Shown here in pieces: positions 5,601 through 5,982 of a stretch of 5,982 nt of DNA. Origin of the DNA: DASQQQ01 sp036390995 (GTDB lineage: Bacteria > Actinomycetota > UBA4738 > HRBIN12); NCBI GenBank assembly GCA_036390995.1, contig DASWAT010000160.1, forward strand, positions 1 through 5,982, given 5' to 3'. Under the pieces are notes generated by a model that was given only the letters and a program-made list of their open reading frames with translations, was not told where the DNA came from and ran no database searches. Position 1 is the stretch's first letter. The number at the start of each line of letters is the position of its first letter. The translations under genes were made by a program, and so were the position numbers.

Positions 5601-5982
5601 CGAGATCGAGGCTCGGCCCGGTCGCAAGCGCGTGAAACGCATCTCGCTGCTCTCGGGGGGTGAGCGTGCCCTCACGGCCATGGCCTTCCTGTTCGCCATC
5701 TTCAAGGCCCGACCCAGCCCGTTCTACCTCATGGACGAGGTCGAGCCTGCGCTCGACGACGTGAACCTCCACAGGTTCCTCCGGCTCATCCAGGGCTTCG
5801 CCGCCGACTCGCAGGTGCTGATCGTCACCCACCAGAAGCGGACCATGGAGGTCGCGCAGATGATGTACGGGGTGTCGATGAGCAAGGACGGCACGACGAA
5901 GATCGTCGCCCAGCGCCTGGATACCTCGTTGCCGCAGGAGCGGGTCGTGATGGCCAGACCCCCGACCGACCGCGAGATCGCG
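2608..5982 (+). CDS. smc: chromosome segregation ATPase SMC, 3' end outside window
   Basis: This is the structural-maintenance-of-chromosomes ATPase, which with ScpA and ScpB forms the bacterial condensin that extrudes and organises DNA loops. The frame is open from ATG 2608 to the window edge (1125 residues) and ends about 50 residues after the H-loop, so little is missing. The N-terminal head has GFKSFADKT, Walker A GPNGSGKS (31-38, K37), R-loop R57 in LRG, a Q-loop in SQGQLEDVL (142-150) and EEAAGIAKHRKRRE. An N-terminal coiled coil spans roughly 170-488, a hinge 488-632, and a C-terminal coil 635-905. The C-terminal head has GRVNLLAGGEFE, signature LLSGGERALTA (1014-1024), Walker B FYLMDEVEPALDD (1039-1051, E1044) and H-loop H1075. 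All ATPase residues are intact. Oddities are alanines at hinge glycine positions (621, 622, 626), a proline cluster at 735-744, and a C-terminal coil that looks shorter than the N-terminal one. No Shine-Dalgarno precedes the ATG, but MFLRSLSVRGFKSF matches the family start. ftsY is often the next gene in Actinobacteria. Confidence 0.98.
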   Translation, partial: MFLRSLSVRGFKSFADKTVLEFAPGISVIVGPNGSGKSNLVDAISWVLGEQGPRALRGSQMADVIFAGSPHRPALGLAEVKLVIDNSAGLIPVPMSEIEISRAIFRSGESEYRIGGRVCRLLDVQELLSESGIGRALHTIVSQGQLEDVLTSRPEDRRQYIEEAAGIAKHRKRRERAERKLSALDQDLLRLQDVLAELRRQLKPLKQQAEMARRHEELTSEADALTVKVAAARLRTLLAERDRRLAGWDEGLARRKAAREHLDALDERVSQVAEERADAVDSLQEMEAEFRRVQAEKSQAELDLRHAVEAESAARAELAAEASRTLRLTALDEERARVLGRSSEVAAELEQRERELAEAEHAFTVELETRRQVEEERRRISEEAAAHRAEMETLRRSLASYERDRARLEEQITSIGERRIEAESERDRLGEEIERLDAEASPLSERRSELERERHGLAGKVAELEEALRAHRTRRDILEARRKDLEETPGSRFVERHPGRSLGRLGELVEVERGWERALVAALGHFADAVVYRDEEEAITDAPDGRGAILALAGGGPAAFVLPGERTLLSLVTVDASVRGLICTILKDVYVAEDLKEAVRKHRRYPKAWFATREGVVLGPAAIRTAGEVDERAAEIVRELPVVEHDLAHTTAALRPRRERLERIAAELEDVAGRIEEVDAAITKAAERMARLEADALSLSKEGQFLSQRLAGLDDGAAAWRESLAAAEHVTHELPELPRPAEAPMHQRVTVETLRRDRASLESRLSALRSEREALAAQDPVVLRAALESAEVARSAAEEALGGAEVELREAVARREAAAERERRAAETESDANREWREASTELERLREEYEDEDRLRGDLERRVRDAERLLREGHQRDPEEAMAGLSEEDTVSSLEKRAELVQRRLALLGRVNLLAGGEFEALQERHDFLARELDDVKKARRDLVEVIQRIDEEIATTFESAYRDVAAEFERLFKELFPGGEGRLVATEPGDLLNTGIEIEARPGRKRVKRISLLSGGERALTAMAFLFAIFKARPSPFYLMDEVEPALDDVNLHRFLRLIQGFAADSQVLIVTHQKRTMEVAQMMYGVSMSKDGTTKIVAQRLDTSLPQERVVMARPPTDREIA
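4069..4500 (+). other. SMC hinge domain region
   Basis: Within smc this is the non-coiled segment (about residues 488-632) where two SMC monomers dimerise and contact DNA. Recognisable parts are GRLGELVEVERGWERALVAALG, which resembles the start of the first hinge subdomain, the GRGAILAL strand, and the closing GVVLGPAAIRTAG. It is about 145 residues, somewhat compact compared with the roughly 165 of B. subtilis SMC (a length recalled, not measured). The boundaries are estimated from the loss and return of Glu/Arg/Leu-rich coil sequence. Confidence 0.75.

Overview
The window is very GC-rich by eye (about two thirds or more G+C, with G/C at most third codon positions) and almost entirely coding. 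The acylphosphatase-smc gene pair, and SMC head sequences such as FYLMDEVEPALDDVNL, point to an actinobacterial chromosome. In many Actinobacteria the order rnc-mutM-acyP-smc-ftsY is familiar, and acyP-smc is preserved here. Short or absent leaders and GTG use also fit. The exact lineage cannot be told from the sequence alone.

Layout from left to right. (1) Positions 1-481, plus strand: the C-terminal end of an NRPS-type adenylating enzyme, cut by the left window edge. (2) Positions 474-1637, plus: a short homologue of 2-isopropylmalate/homocitrate synthase. Its ATG overlaps the end of gene 1 by 8 bp, so the two are probably translationally coupled. (3) Positions 1645-2250, minus: a nicotinamidase, convergent with gene 2 across a 7-bp gap. 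(4) Positions 2270-2542, plus: a 90-aa acylphosphatase, divergent from the nicotinamidase with 19 bp between start codons. (5) Position 2608 to the right edge, plus: nearly all of an SMC chromosome-condensation ATPase, at least 1125 residues, with the stop codon just outside. No gap exceeds 65 bp, and I see no tRNA, rRNA, CRISPR array or insertion sequence.

Functionally there are two blocks. The left pair (adenylation enzyme plus acyl-transferring aldol-type synthase) looks like part of a specialised biosynthetic operon. The synthase lacks the leucine-sensing C-terminal domain and carries substitutions at active-site positions. A plausible but unproven role is making a chain-extended 2-oxo acid or amino acid that the adenylating enzyme activates. 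The right block is housekeeping: NAD salvage (nicotinamidase), acyl-phosphate hydrolysis, and chromosome organisation by SMC.

The points most worth a second look are the adenylation/synthase pair, the Glu-to-Gln change in the synthase FSxED motif, alanines at conserved hinge glycine positions of SMC, a proline cluster interrupting the SMC C-terminal coil, and the 8-bp palindrome that gives an AGGA to both divergent genes. I did not find clear evidence of a wholly new system.
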